Shown in pieces: positions 1 through 11,911 of a stretch of 64,000 bases of DNA. Position 1 is the first letter of the stretch. The number at the start of each line of letters is the position of its first letter. The DNA comes from Echiichthys vipera (Eukaryota > Chordata > Actinopteri > Perciformes > Trachinidae), in NCBI GenBank assembly GCA_963691815.1, contig OY829659.1:17126241-17190240 (forward strand). The letters run 5' to 3'. Made by a program: the position numbers and the translations under genes. A model generated the notes under the pieces. It was not told the DNA's origin. It searched no databases and saw only the letters and a program-made list of their open reading frames with translations.

Positions 1-588
1 ACTGTGAAGGAAGACCCAGACTTTGGCCTGTTGCTGGAGAGTGTGAACGGAGTAGCCGGAGACAAGCACAAGCAGAGGTACTGGGAGATCCTGTCAGAAA
101 GCTCGGGAGAGTACAGCAGGCTGGATGTGGGTGAGTATCCTCCCCAGAGTTTACAACATATCTGACTTAATGAGCTGTAATGAAGCAGGAGAATTGATTG
201 TCCTTTCCCTTATCGCCTCAGGATTTCATCTGATGTGTTTTTTCTAAAATACTACCGTTGTAAAAATATTAGTCACTCCCCATCTTTATTAAATTTGGTG
301 TGATTTTCGCTGTAGATGAGCAGGCAATGCAACTACATTATCACTTTTGGTTATTTGAGTGTTTTGGTTTTTGGAGTAAAGAGGAGGTATCAATCATTCC
401 TCATTATCTTCTAATTGCTATTAGTGCAAGAACACCATGTCAACAGAGCACTGCGTTCCTCTCAGAATCTGTGTTTATGTATCTGAGTTTCTGATCCAAA
501 CGTGTCCCTTTACACAGGAATTGGCTGCTACAAACCCAAAGCAAATGAACACATCGTCCTGAGATTCAGCACCTGGCCCCAACAGTGA
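1..588 (+). CDS. 3' end of an unidentified protein-coding gene (last two exons)
   Basis: Two exons are visible. The first runs from the window edge to 130 and is followed by a good donor (gtgagt at 131). The second starts at 518 after tacacag and ends at the TGA at 586-588. They join in phase 1 without a stop. The C-terminal residues include RYWEILSESSGEYSRLDVG, then IGCYKPKANEHIVLRF, and the protein ends STWPQQ. The segment is soluble and has no membrane helix. A poly(A) signal (aataaa) lies at 735-740, which would give a short 3' UTR. I do not recognise the family. Neighbouring genes in human (ABCG4, NLRX1) were considered, but nothing in this fragment confirms either. The gene is transcribed toward the sushi-protein gene, so the two are tail to tail. 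Confidence 0.6.
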
Positions 589-734
589 TAAACGAGCAGG
601 AACTCTTCAGAATCACACATGGAAGAGAATCACACTCGATATTACTTTTCATTTTTGGAATCGATGGTTGTCTCTGGAGTGTCAATTTCCTGTGAATTGC
701 AAAAGAGGGTAAATGTTGGGACCTGATGTGTGAA

Positions 735-740
735 AATAAA
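735..740 (+). terminator. Poly(A) signal of the gene ending at 588
   Basis: The sequence aataaa occurs 147 bases after the stop codon, in an AT-rich context. It is the first canonical hexamer downstream. Cleavage is expected 10-30 bases later. Confidence 0.55.
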
Positions 741-755
741 GAAAACAGTAACATC

Positions 756-1803
756 TAGTGGCAGTCAGGAGCAATCATCAAATCAACACCAGTGAGTTGG
801 TACATCACCTTTTACATATCTCATTTTATCTCATGGGTAAATAATCACACAATGGCACTGGTTGAAACATAAATACAAAATATACATTTATGTACATGTT
901 GTGAATGTTTGTGACTAGCAGTCCACTCTCCATCAAAACTGAGTGCAGAAATGTTGAATAGGACCGGGTAGTGAGATGCTTAAAGCATTTAAAAGTGGCT
1001 TAATTTTAAAAAGGAAACTATTGCAGAACCAGGTTTTGAATTTCTCTTTCCAACTATTAAAATTCCAGAGATAGAGAGACCCTCAACTCAAGAGGGTGTT
1101 GGATTTAAAAAAGTAAGATGTCTTTGAGACTGAAATCTTAGAAAATGAAGTATTATTGACAATGGAGATTGTGAGGATGCTTTCACTTTAGAGCAGCAGA
1201 ATCTTTTCTCTTGTATTCCTTTCAAATGCTTCATTTGTACGATCCACATATGTGATAATAAAGATTCGATTTGACAACAAAGATAGATATTTTGTAGCCA
1301 TTTTTCCACAATAAATAACTTCAATATTAAAAATCGTACATCGTCTGCCATCTATAAAAACAATTTGCTTATAAGTTCTAGCGCGTGTAAACTGTGACCC
1401 CTGAGCTATCTGACCAAAGCTCCTCCCTTTGTAACAAGATTAGGGTTTGATCTCCTTTTGAGACAGATGGACTGAGAGGAGGAGCGACGAGGCACAGGCG
1501 CTAATCTCTGTGGTTTCACTTCACATTCACCTTATCTGTTTTTCTTCCTTTCTCTTACAGACACAAAAACATGTTTAGAGACACAGGTTGAAAAGAGATA
1601 TTCCTGATAGTTGGGATTTGTGATCAAAAATTATATCATATATATTATATAGTTAATTCAACCAACCAGGGAAGAATGCTGTCTGAGCTACCAAAGACTG
1701 TCCTGTGAGCAGCTGTTTGCCTATAATGAGCTTCTTATCAGAAACAGACCGTGCCACCAGGAATATTTTTTAATTTAAATGATAATATATAATATTTCAA
1801 ACC
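756..1803. other. Convergent intergenic spacer, nothing recognised
   Basis: AT-rich spacer between the plus-strand gene ending near 750 and the minus-strand sushi gene. It has only short chance ORFs (the longest is 87 codons, minus strand) with no codon bias or splice context. I see no RNA gene or mobile element. Confidence 0.5.
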
Positions 1804-1809
1804 TTTATT
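1804..1809 (-). terminator. Candidate poly(A) signal of the sushi-domain gene
   Basis: Read on the minus strand this is AATAAA, about 390 bases past the stop codon at 2202-2204. It is a plausible 3' end for the minus-strand sushi gene. Other weaker AT-rich hexamers exist nearby. Confidence 0.4.
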
Positions 1810-2201
1810 TGACCAGAGTCTGACACAGTCTCTCAGACTGTTTTAAAAACCACCTCGCTTTTCTTTTCTGACCCCATTGCCACCTTACACCTCGCGTTTG
1901 ACTGAACTGAGCAGTTTTGCGCTGCTTATAATTCACCACTGACTAAGAGGGATTTGAACATCAGGCACCAAAATCTTCTTGTCACGGTGTAAAATCCTGT
2001 ATACATGAACAAAGGAGAAATTGTTGGCTTCAGCGTGACAGATAGATCCCATCTATGTCTTAAAAAGTCCAGATTTTGTTCCACTCATTTGTCCACACAA
2101 TTGGATCGAAGCAGCAAAAACCTGCGGCATGCAAGCGTCCTGTGTGTTTCTTCTTCATCTGATGTCTCACTGTACAGTCAACATAGTGTTGTCTCCACGT
2201 T

Positions 2202-3392
2202 TTAGCCTGTAGATGCTAAAAAATAAAAAGACAAAAGTGTTGCTTGACTTACTCAAAGAAAGAGAGCAAATTTGTGTGCAATAATTAACCACATTCAAGT
2301 GTATTTGCACAGAGACAACATTGCAACTCACCACATGATAGAGCGCAGTCACAAATGCACGGGACACACTGTGCAAAGAAGCGCTTCCAGCCAGTCTCCT
2401 TCTTCCTACAGTTGTTTATCCGGGTGCAGCCTTGTTTGGGTGGGCCGAAGTAGCTCTTATATGTGCAGGTGGAGTTGCACGTCCCATTTAGTTCACTCTC
2501 ACTGATTTCAACGTGGCCCTGCTGACACATTCCTAAAAGAAAGGTAGAGTGAAATCATGTGATGAGCTAAAAAAAAAAAAAGGTTCATAGATGATCATAC
2601 GATGCTTGTGTCACTGTGGTCAGGGTTTACTCACGGAGGCAGGTAGGTTTCGGGGTCCAGAGGCCATTGGGCTGGCAAAATCTGGTTGGGTTTCCCACCA
2701 GCATGAAGCCTGAGCGACAGGTGTACCTCACCACGGAGCCCACCCACCAGTCGTCACCATACACTTCTCCATTATAGTCCACATCAGGCCTCCCACAGTT
2801 CACTGTCATACAAAGCAAAAAAGCAAAAGCGTGACACAAAACTCCATAACAGGTTAATCAGACAGAGACTTCCATCTAATCAACAGAAAGTCAGTCACTG
2901 TGGAAGTCTTACCTCTGCACAGGGACTTGTAGCCGAGCCAGCAGCAGTTTGAGTCTCCACAGCGATCTCTTCTCAGCTCCTGGTGCCGAGACTTACAGCC
3001 TCCTAAACAAAGGGGCGCTGATCCGGACCAATATATGTCATCTATGAAATCTGGTTGAGGAATCCATTCTGTCTCACCTACAGTTAAACATTTCTATTAG
3101 CTTTTTCATACACCACAAAAGGGACAAATCAGAAACCTTCATATAATGGATAAAATAATAATGGGTCTTGAAGTTTTTCTATGCAAACCTTAAACTAGGT
3201 ATTCTCGGGCTTCAAGGCTAAGATTAAGGAATGTCACAGGGATTAGAGACCAAAACGTGATTGAAAAATAACATTATAGAAGGTCTTACCACTACCTTCC
3301 TCCACACCAATCCATCCAGGAAACTGAGAACTGGCTATTTGGAAGGACCCAGACAACAGGAACAGCAGTGGATACAACCTCGCGGCGCCCAT
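2202..3392 (-). CDS. Small secreted cysteine-rich protein with one sushi (CCP) domain
   Basis: Five coding exons on the minus strand: 3392-3290, 3077-2913, 2802-2635, 2532-2332 and 2215-2202. They total 651 nt, giving 216 aa. All introns are GT-AG and phases match. The protein begins with a signal peptide (MGAARLYPLLFLLSGSF, about 22 residues). Next comes a short cysteine-rich segment containing APLCLGGCKSRHQELR, then RCGDSNCCWLGYKSLC. Exon 3 alone encodes a sushi domain: VNCGRPDVDYNG at its start, VRYTCRSGFMLVG, then a C-terminal NGLWTPKPTCL. A second cysteine-rich tail (about 65 residues, pattern TCNSTCTYKSYF and CVPCICDCALSC) follows. The last exon adds only four residues. Sushi domains bind proteins in complement and adhesion systems, so an extracellular role is likely. 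The combination of flanking cysteine motifs is not one I can name. Gene model confidence is higher than functional confidence. Confidence 0.8.
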
Positions 3393-4783
3393 GTTGAGAT
3401 GCAATCAGTTTCTGTTGAAAAAACTGCAGATGGATCTGTGAACTGAGTCTAAGCCATATTGCTGTCCAACAACATTCTCTACATCATCATTCTTACAAAG
3501 TCAACAAACATGAAGCCATTAAAAGCAGTCCCAGTAGAGCTGAGTTCACTGACTGCGGAGGGCAGAAGCAGAGAGCCGTAAGTAACACTGAAACTAAGCT
3601 CTGTGTGCTGCCTAATCTTCGACACACAGCTAATGCCACTATTATTTGTATGTCATCCTGTGGCAATGGCACGGTGCTTTGGCAAAGGGTTGTCGAGATT
3701 TAAATCATCAAAGCAAAAAGGGGATGAGAAGATCACTTTTTCAGGTGTAGGGTAATGAAAAGCAGTCATTTTGTTTATTAACTATTTGCCATCAAAGCCC
3801 CAACATTGTATGTATATTTCTTTGAGTAGTAGAATCAAACGACATACAGTATGTGCAAGTTTTTGGGCTGAAAATATGATGGGCTTATATCTAATGGAGT
3901 CAAGTACTCAGACTACTTGAAGGCACATTTCTTAAACGTTCTAACAGGACACAGTATATATATATGAGTCAATAAGAGCGACAACATTTCAGTTTACAGT
4001 CACCTAATATCTGTTTGTCTGCTGAGAGCTCAGTCAGTCAATACATTTTAGATCAATAAAATGTCTAGTAGAGCCCAGAGAAGTCATAAAATAGAGCAGC
4101 AGTAAAGGAGATAGATTCAGCAGGGGGCGCCATAATGGAAGTATTATGTTATATGTAGTAGTCATATGTTAGATACTATCTAATGTGACCTGTAATCACA
4201 TTAATTAAGTTAAAAATGTTGCATATTCCTCTATTAATGACATGGTAAAAATAATTAAAACATTTTGTGCTCTATTAAAGAATTTTTAAACATTTATTTT
4301 TTAACATGCAACATCTGAACAAGTCACAAAAAAATATTTTAAATGTCATTTTGTAAACATTTCATGTCACAACTTTATTCACATTGTAGATTAAGCGTCA
4401 AAGAATTCACACTCTGAGCAAATTAAGTAGGCCTTCTTTGCTGGATTTCACACATTTAGGTCAAAATAAATGCCAACACGCCATGTGTAATTCGTACCCT
4501 TAACCTTCAAATGGTGTGGCTGATTTTGACTTCTGTACAGCTTTCCCATCTTAAAGAGAGAACCCACCAGGCTGTGCAGCATTAGTTTACAACTGTCTAA
4601 AGATGTTACTGAACGACATACAATATAAAAATGAAAATAACGAAAAATAAATAGCAAGTTAATCATCAGCTGACATATTTGGCAAACAATAAGATAAAAC
4701 CAGGTTTATTACCTACAGTAATATAGGCTTATAGTCACGATGGGTTATCAAGTAGTACGCATAGCTTCATTTAGACGTTTTAA
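3393..4783. other. Spacer between sushi gene promoter and HINFP 3' end
   Basis: AT-rich, with no ORF showing coding features and no clear repeat family. The 5' part should contain the promoter of the minus-strand sushi gene, but no TATA or CpG island is obvious. The end near 4784 approaches the HINFP 3' UTR. Confidence 0.4.
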
Positions 4784-4789
4784 TTTATT
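4784..4789 (-). terminator. Candidate HINFP poly(A) signal
   Basis: AATAAA on the minus strand, 135 bases after the HINFP stop codon. A second hexamer at 4705-4710 could serve as a distal site. Confidence 0.5.
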
Positions 4790-4923
4790 ATTCAAGAGCC
4801 TCCAGCTTCCCTTAAAGGCTCAGAAATACCACAAGCTTTTCAGACATGTGCTTTGTATCTAAAACAACACAGTTGATTACAGGATATCCTCATGTATAGG
4901 TGGTGTATGCAGGACTGTGGCAG

Positions 4924-7900
4924 TCAAACCACCTGCATTCCTTGCTGCTGAGCAGTATCCTGGAGTTGCTGCATGACAGAGTCCTCTTGTGACAAACCTC
5001 CAGTGAAAACGTACAACATGCCCTCTTCCTGAGCGCTGGCAGTTGGCTCCTCAGTCCTCTGCTCCTCCAGCAGCACCCCTCTCAGTTCTACCTGCAACTC
5101 CGAGGGAACTGCCCCCAACGATCCTTCCTCGGTCTGACCACTGTCCTCATCCTCCTCCGCTTGGCTACTCTGTCTTTCCCTCATTAGCTGCTCTGTCAGT
5201 TCCACACTCTCGTAGCGAATCAGTTGCAGCCGCAGGAAGCCGTCCTCGTGCTCCTTGTACCTGACAGGATGAAGAAGAGGCCATCAGGGCTGCAACGTCA
5301 CACATATCTCACATTCGGCATTACGAGGTTGATTGGCCTTTCCGCGTAAGACTTACCTGAACCTGGGGTGTCCAGAGGGCCACTTGAATTGGTGCTTTTT
5401 GTGCAGATGAACAGTTAGGTTATTGCCCCGGGTGAAGCACTGATCGCACACATGGCACTTGTAGCGAGCTACAAAATTTCCCTGATTACAGAACGGAAAC
5501 GTTAGAGAGCTATAAATGACATTAAAACTGATTTGGGTGCAAATGAACAATAATTAAACAAATATTCCCCCTTTCACCTCATGCTCTCTTTTATGGTGAA
5601 CCGTCATGGTGCTGAGGGTACGAGAGGTGTAGCCACAGCCAGGAATGTTGCAGTGAAATGCCGGTTCACTAGTGTGGGTGTCCAGATGTTTGCGCAAGTC
5701 TACCAGATTCTTACAGCTGCAAATAAAAAAAATCAAGTGTGGGAGTATCAATAAAACAGTAATGCAAGTGTGTGTTTAACAGCTTTCTGTTGTTTTGCAT
5801 TGCTGCAGATTCAGAGGAGAGGCACCTGTATTCGCAGTATTCACAGCTGTATGGCTTCTCATTACTGTGGCGGAACTTAATATGGTTGCGCAGTGAAGAG
5901 GGCGATGGACAGGTCATGTCGCACAGCGGGCACTTGTAGTGGCTCACTGTACCAACAAGAAAAAGACAAACCAGTGATGAGATTCATTCACCGGGAAACC
6001 TAAGTGTAACACATGGTTAATTTGGTCAAAAATAGACATCATTAACGACTATTCTTACTTGTACTTGTGTCAAGTCAAGAAACAATGGGCAAATTATTTA
6101 TTTAAACACTTGACACTGTTGCTATAACAACAATGTTACCGTGGTTACTTTTTCTATCCCATTCTCTCTTTGGAACTTGGTGTCGACTAATGTGAAGCGT
6201 TGTCCGGACGCTGCTTGTTTGGAGATTGATGGAATTTGACGGAGGACAGCACCAGAAAAGGGGATGTCATGTTCCTATAACTGACAACTGTGATTACTGC
6301 AGTCACTTGTCCAAGGAATGAATGCCGATTATAACCTTTCCTACTAAAGACAAAAGCCAGATGTGAGGTTTTTGTCCAGTCGGAAAGGGGCTTCACTAAA
6401 ATGTATGGGTGCAGAAACGCAATTAGCAGTGTGTGTGGGTGAGAAGTGAGTAAAGGTTTATGGCCACAACAGTGGGAAAAAAAACTAAGCAAACTTGTAA
6501 AGGCCTGTTTTGGACAAAATGTTCACTAGTATGGAATAACTATTACATCATACATTGATGATACCAATTTATCCATTCTTACACTACATTTCAGGGTAAA
6601 ATATGGTAAATTCTATAGTACCACATTAATTTGACGTGACCAGCTGACGGAGGCGGATTTTGGGGTTTTATGTGGACGGCGATATTTATTATCACATTGG
6701 TGGTGTGGACAGGATTTTTTTTTAACCGGGGGCCATAAAAGTTTGGTTTCAAAAATACCAGTGTTTGTTTGGACTAGGCCTAAAAATGCAAAGCATGGTG
6801 TGGAAATGGTTGTTAGTGGTAAGAACTGTGTGATTTTGAGTTATTTTTTAATTAAAACATGCAAAACAGCAGTGTGGTCTTTTTGGTCCTGCCCAGCAAC
6901 AAACTGGTGACACTGGTGGAGGGACTGACCATGGGTTCTCATGTGGTCTCTCAGTAGTCTTTCTGTTGCAAAACGTTTGGAACAGTGTGAACACTGGAAC
7001 CTCTGACCTACAGCACACAAAGCAAGAATTACTAGATGGTCAAATTTGAACCTGTTGCAAACATTGTTATTAAGCTTACTGTCATAATTCGGGTTTTTAC
7101 CTTCCATGGCACTCTGTCGTATGATGTGGTCAAATAACTTGGTGTTGTTGGCGTACATCCCCCCACAGCCAGGACATGCCACTACCTTCTCTTGGGTGTG
7201 GCTGCGCAGGTGCTCCCGCAGTTTAGGGCGCCCTTTAGCGGTGGCTTCACAATCTGTAGAATGACAGGCTCAGATCCGGGACTCAACAATCCTACATTCT
7301 TAGTACCGAGCAGAAAATGTACTCAAATTAGTTGTGTAATGTTTAGTTGAGATAAATCCTGTTAAAATGATGTACCTTTCCATCCGCAGCGTATTGGGAA
7401 TTCACAGTCTCCCGCTGGTATTTCTATGCTCAGGCTATGCATCTCCACGTGGCGATAGAACCACTCTGGGTTTTCATACGGTGTTTGCTTTAAACAAATA
7501 TGCATAAGAAGAGAAACCAGAGCCCGAAATAGTTAGAAGAAAAAGTTTAAATTCTTCTTCACAGACAATTTAAAAGAAAGAAATCATCAACTGTGTGCAC
7601 CCGTAGGTCAAGTCACCGTACCCTAACTGCTCTGCTTCTTTTTTAATTAAGTCAAATGAGGCTGGGAAGATGTTATTTGTTGTGTTGTGTGATATGTGTC
7701 ACAGATGCATGATGTCTTTGCTTTACTTTGGCTGACACCTTGCGTACTTAACTAACGCCTGCATGTGAGAAACACATAAGTAATCTTGCCTCACGTCATC
7801 AACAGCAACAGCGGCCTCTGTCAAGCTTACCTCACATTCCTCCCAGAGGCAGGTAAAATTGTCTGGGATGTCAGGGATGATGTTGCGGTTGGGGAAGCCG

Positions 7901-9278
7901 ATGGAGCAGGTGCCCATTTCCGGCTGGGCATTGAGTATCTGCTGACCCAACTGCTTCAGCTTTGTGTGGTAACAGTGGAAGAATAGATGTCTTCGCAACT
8001 CTTCGGGAGCCTCCACAGAACAGAAACCACAGTCTCTCCAAAGACAGTTCCTCTCCCCTTGGCACAAAAAGTAAAGTATTAGTAGGCTTCACCCTTTTGA
8101 GGGCTATGCAATGCATCAATATTTATTGTTTATTACCTATTATTTAGCACTACAGCTTTTTTTTATTTTATTGAAATTTTCATAGAACAATTACAGTGTC
8201 TGGGTTTAAACACTTCTCAAAGCATCATTTTCATATCAGTGTCCTCATTGTCTAGTGGTGATGGTGGTGTCCTCTTGCCATACTCTTTAATATGTCCATT
8301 TTTCCTGAAATTGCGTCTCTTGTAACCAAAGTTTATGTGTAATTTTTTCCATCACAAATATTTTTTTCCAGAGTGCTCGCCCACTGCTCCAAGGTCGGTG
8401 GTTCTGCTTTTTACCATAGACCTCTTATTGCCTTCTGACTTGCAGATAGCAGAACAAGATACTCTTTTTGTATTATATCTTGTGTCAAATGACCCAGATA
8501 AAGTATCTTACATGATTTGGGTATCTTACAGCCTATGATTTCTTAAACCCTGCCATATTACATCCCAATATCTTATTATCTTTTGACAAGACCAGAAAAT
8601 ATGTGTATGGGCTACATCCATGTGTCCACATAATCTCCAGCACGGTTGCTGTTTACATACAGTTCCCTTCCTAATGTTTGGAGTTATAAAAAAAACAAAA
8701 CGGACCATATTTTTCCAGTTGAATTCCTCCTCAGGTATTTTGTTCCTTCAACTCTTTTCCCCATGACAACAAACCTCTGTATAAGGTTGAGATTACTTTA
8801 CATTTTTTCCCTTCATATGCTTTCAAAAACACATTAATAACTTTATTATCAGGGTCGGTTTTTATCTCCTCATAATAATCCCTTATATGGCGGTATCGAT
8901 ATTGTTCATGTTCATCTAGTCCAAATGTATCCCTTAACTTTTCAAAACTCTGCACCTACCCTCGTTCGACCATGGTACATATTGCTGCACTACAGCATAT
9001 TTAATGACAAACCCAAACAATATGTGTGGCAGTAAAGCATGTTTTCTTTCCACATAACTTGCTACAGATCTAAATGAACATTAGCTGAGCCACAGGAACT
9101 ACACTACTAAAGCCTCCTCACCTGTTTCCTCCTCCTCCTCCGCGGCCATGCTCAGAGCACTGAGGTGACTCTCTGCGTGCCTGCAGAAGTTATCCATCCG
9201 ACTGAACGACTCCTGGCACGAACTCCATTCACAATCCAGTTTTAGTGTTTTCTTGTGAATCCTTTTGTTGGGAGGCAT
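4924..9278 (-). CDS. HINFP: Histone H4 transcription factor (HiNF-P), C2H2 zinc-finger protein
   Basis: Nine coding exons on the minus strand: 9278-9122, 8057-7831, 7487-7376, 7253-7101, 7007-6930, 5946-5826, 5716-5578, 5481-5357 and 5260-4924. They total 1449 nt, giving 482 aa (human about 517). The start is MPPNKRIHKKTLKLDCEW. About ten C2H2-type fingers follow. The early ones have wide spacing (CEWSSCQESFSRMDNFCRH, CLWRDCGFCS...HLFFHCYH). Later ones are regular, for example CSHCSKRFATERLLRDHMRTH and CHVCDQCFTRGNNLTVHLH. After the last finger come the segment RYKEHEDGFLRLQLIRYESVEL and an acidic, glutamine-rich tail ending QQQGMQVV. HiNF-P binds the cell-cycle element of histone H4 promoters and works with NPAT at the G1/S transition. 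Several fingers are split by introns. Intron 1 contains a LINE fragment. Identity rests on finger order and the conserved region after the fingers. Confidence 0.95.
6575..6620 (+). repeat. Short dispersed repeat, copy 1 (second copy at 10488-10533)
   Basis: The segment acactacatttcagggtaa followed by attctatagtac recurs with few changes at 10488-10533. Both lie in AT-rich noncoding DNA. This copy is in HINFP intron 5. The adjoining 6640-6800 segment has low-complexity dispersed character but no boundary I can fix. Confidence 0.55.
8157..8986 (-). mobile_element. 5'-truncated L1-like LINE fragment in HINFP intron 1
   Basis: Minus-strand reading frames encode the end of an L1-type ORF2. One contains YRYRHIRDYYEEIKTDP and KVISTLYRGLLSWGK (8731-8955). 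Another contains CWRLCGHMDVAHTHIFW (8526-8708), matching the C-terminal CWRxCG...HTHIFW region of L1 reverse transcriptases. Frames are broken, so it is inactive. The 3' end is a T-rich run on the plus strand at 8157-8175 (a poly(A) tail on the element strand). A perfect 10 bp target-site duplication, gcactacagc, flanks the element at 8147-8156 and 8987-8996. The element is in the same orientation as HINFP and fills most of the intron. Confidence 0.85.
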
Positions 9279-9690
9279 CTCTGCCAGTCAGAAACTGGGT
9301 AAATAGAGTGCGTTTTAACCCACAGTCCGAAGCCCAGGCTCGACCATGACCATGAATCTACAGGCTGCTAACACTGGTGGTCGGTCACTAACGTCTAACG
9401 TTAACGCTTTAGAAACACTTGGACAAACGGTGACACATAAAGAGCGTCAATTACTTACTTTAATGAGAGCCTCAACACAATGCATTTGCTGAATAAAAGC
9501 ACAGAAACGATGTAAACATGACAGCCGTTTAAGCCACTCACTAAACGCGAGCTGTGTACCGCGCATATGTCTCCCCAGAAACCAAATTCAATAGTTCCGG
9601 ACATAATACGCACCGCCTAAAAACTTCTTCTTCTGCTCTTTTCAAAGGGCGGTTGGCAACCAGCGTTAAAAAGCATTATAGCCACCTACT
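9279..9690. promoter_or_regulatory. HINFP upstream region (probable 5' UTR and promoter)
   Basis: Sequence directly upstream (minus-strand sense) of the HINFP start. It carries repeated taacgtt-type motifs around 9390-9405 but no TATA box at a suitable distance. No cDNA is available, so the transcription start is not assigned. Confidence 0.3.
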
Positions 9691-9860
9691 GGACGGGGTT
9701 CAAAGATGTAAACATAAACATTCTCAATGTGTCCTAGGTTATTTTATTTCTGTGTCCTAGTTTATTTCCTGTTGCAGTGTATGTGAATTACATTATCTGA
9801 CAGTAAGTTAAAAAGGACCAAGGCTGTTGCCTAGCAATGGAATTCTGTTGAAAAGGTCTA
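9690..9860 (+). repeat. Dispersed repeat, copy A (inverted partner at 15828-15945)
   Basis: This segment contains ttcaaagatgtaaacataaa, then ggctgttgcctagcaatgga and attc. The reverse complement of 15828-15945 carries the same blocks in the same order with diverged DNA between. The two copies flank the DPAGT1 3' half and are in opposite orientation. The class is not identified. Confidence 0.6.
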
Positions 9861-10149
9861 TATTGGCAGAAACACAACAAAACAAAACAAAAACAGAAAC
9901 CTTTACACAATCAAACAACCAAAAATAAGACCAACCTTACTAAATCATCTAAAACAATCCTGTTTCTTTCAAATATTCAATAAATTGAACACATGAATTC
10001 CCCACGCTGCGTCCCCAAGGAAACTCTCTAATGTGAAATTCATCTTACTTTCTTTAAATGCTTATCTCAGTTTCTTCTTTTCCTTTTCACAGACCTTCAT
10101 GTTGATCTCAGTGTCCTACCAGTTATGTTTACGGTCCTATCCTGAGACG

Positions 10150-10445
10150 AGTAAAGACTGCCTCTTTAATTTAATGTTAATTCTGTGCAATTATGGTCGG
10201 GAATACTGTGTATCGATATTGTGGTATGAGACTAGATATAAACTTAGACTTTGGATACTGTGATACCGCACAAGTGTTACTACAGTAAAGAAATGTGATG
10301 TGAGACTGGTCATCAAAAGTGTTATCGTGTCTGTGAAAGCACCAATAGTCAACCCAATTACATCGTCACCATGTTGATATTAAGGTATTTGGTCAAAAAA
10401 TATTGTGATATTCGATTTCCTGCATATAGCCCTGCCCTAAAATAT
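10150..10445. repeat. AT-rich dispersed repeat relic
   Basis: The region is rich in atcgatattgtg and atattgtgatattcga motifs and ends with catatagccctgcccta. This resembles short interspersed sequences commonly seen in fish genomes. Boundaries are approximate and no coding sequence is present. Confidence 0.35.
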
Positions 10446-11911
10446 TTTGATACTTTGCATTTTCATTTCATGCTACTTTGTTCTCACACTACATTTCAGG
10501 GTAAACTATTGTAAATTCTATAGTACTACATTTATTTTGAAGTTACAAGGTTATGTAGTGTTCCAGGTTAAAACATCCAACACTACAAAAGTAGTAAACC
10601 TGATACTAAAGTTTTGAGGGCTATGCTGATGTGAGCATTTACAGAATCTGATAAATATATCTGATTTTTGTTTTTTTTTAACACATAGCATAACATAAAT
10701 AAGTGTTTGGCTAAAGGTGTGATTTCATTTTTGTATCGAAGAATTGTGACCAAGATGTGAACTGTATCTCTGGCATTTCTTCACTGCGATTTCTTTTTCT
10801 AAATTCAGGTGAAGATAAAAATAAAAAAATATATATTTTTGATTCTTCATACATTTCGCTGCTTTTTCCCAGTCAAGTGTTTATGCGCTGTCATATCGCT
10901 GCCTCTAATTAAGAAACGACATACTTGTTAAACCGTTGCAAATAATAATGATGGCTCAATTTGAATCTTATCAGCTTTTATTTCTCAATTTGAGGTTTCC
11001 ATCTGCACAGTAAACAGGTTCAGTTACATTCTCAAGCAAAATAGTCCAGTGCCACTTTACTTCACATTGATGTTTGCTGAACCCTCAGGGGTCATAAAAA
11101 TACAGCTATGTATCCAATAATACCAAAAAAGGTATAAACAATCAATTCTCATTATTCTCCACATGACACCCTTCACCTTCCACTGAAACTCCTTAAGTAA
11201 CATTTTCAACAATCCAGACGCTATAATCTCACTTCTTCTAATATCCCCTGTATTTACCCGTCTCCACCTAATTGAAACTGATTATAGCCTCCTTATCTCT
11301 TCACTTGACCATTTCTGTTCATTTGTTTAGAGGTAAAAAAAAAAAACCCAACATACAAAAAAATATATTAACTTATTCATTCATATGATTAATGTAGGCA
11401 GAGATGGAAGATTTAGTGTGCGTGGTAAGCCATTTTTGCTTTAATAGCAGGTTAAAGCAGTGGATCACTGATCACTGTGTGGGTGTTTTTGTTTTTAGAG
11501 CCTTTTACCTCCATGAATATGTTATCAAAAGGCAACAACTAAGTCGCAGTCAGCCAATAATGTCGGCTGCTCTGAAGACCAAAGTCCTCGCCCCCTCAAA
11601 GAACTTTCCTTTAAAAAAAAAAAAAAGTACAAAAATATACTTTCAGGGTGGAAACAATATCATTAAGACCCAGTTACTTTTTCCTGCTTGTAATTAATGA
11701 ACCTTAGGAGAGAACACACAGTACTGATGTTGATGTCAACTCCTTGCAGTTGATGCTTATATATTGTATGTGAAAATGTCCGAGGCAGAAACGTAACAGT
11801 GAGGTAATGGAGTCTATCAAAAGGCAGATGAACCATGGGCCTAAAGTAGTTCCATAAAACAAGATCATATTTTCTCCTCCGGCGTTCTCTCTTTCTTTCA
11901 CAGAGTGCTGT
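10446..11911. other. Intergenic spacer between HINFP and DPAGT1
   Basis: AT-rich, includes the second copy of the short repeat at 10488-10533 and homopolymer A runs at 11338 and 11613. It should include the DPAGT1 3' UTR just below 11912. No gene is supported. Confidence 0.4.

Noticed and set aside
6187..6492. 101-codon minus-strand ORF inside HINFP intron 5
   Set aside because: No acceptor/donor pair joins it in frame with HINFP, and the flanking exons 5 and 6 join correctly without it.
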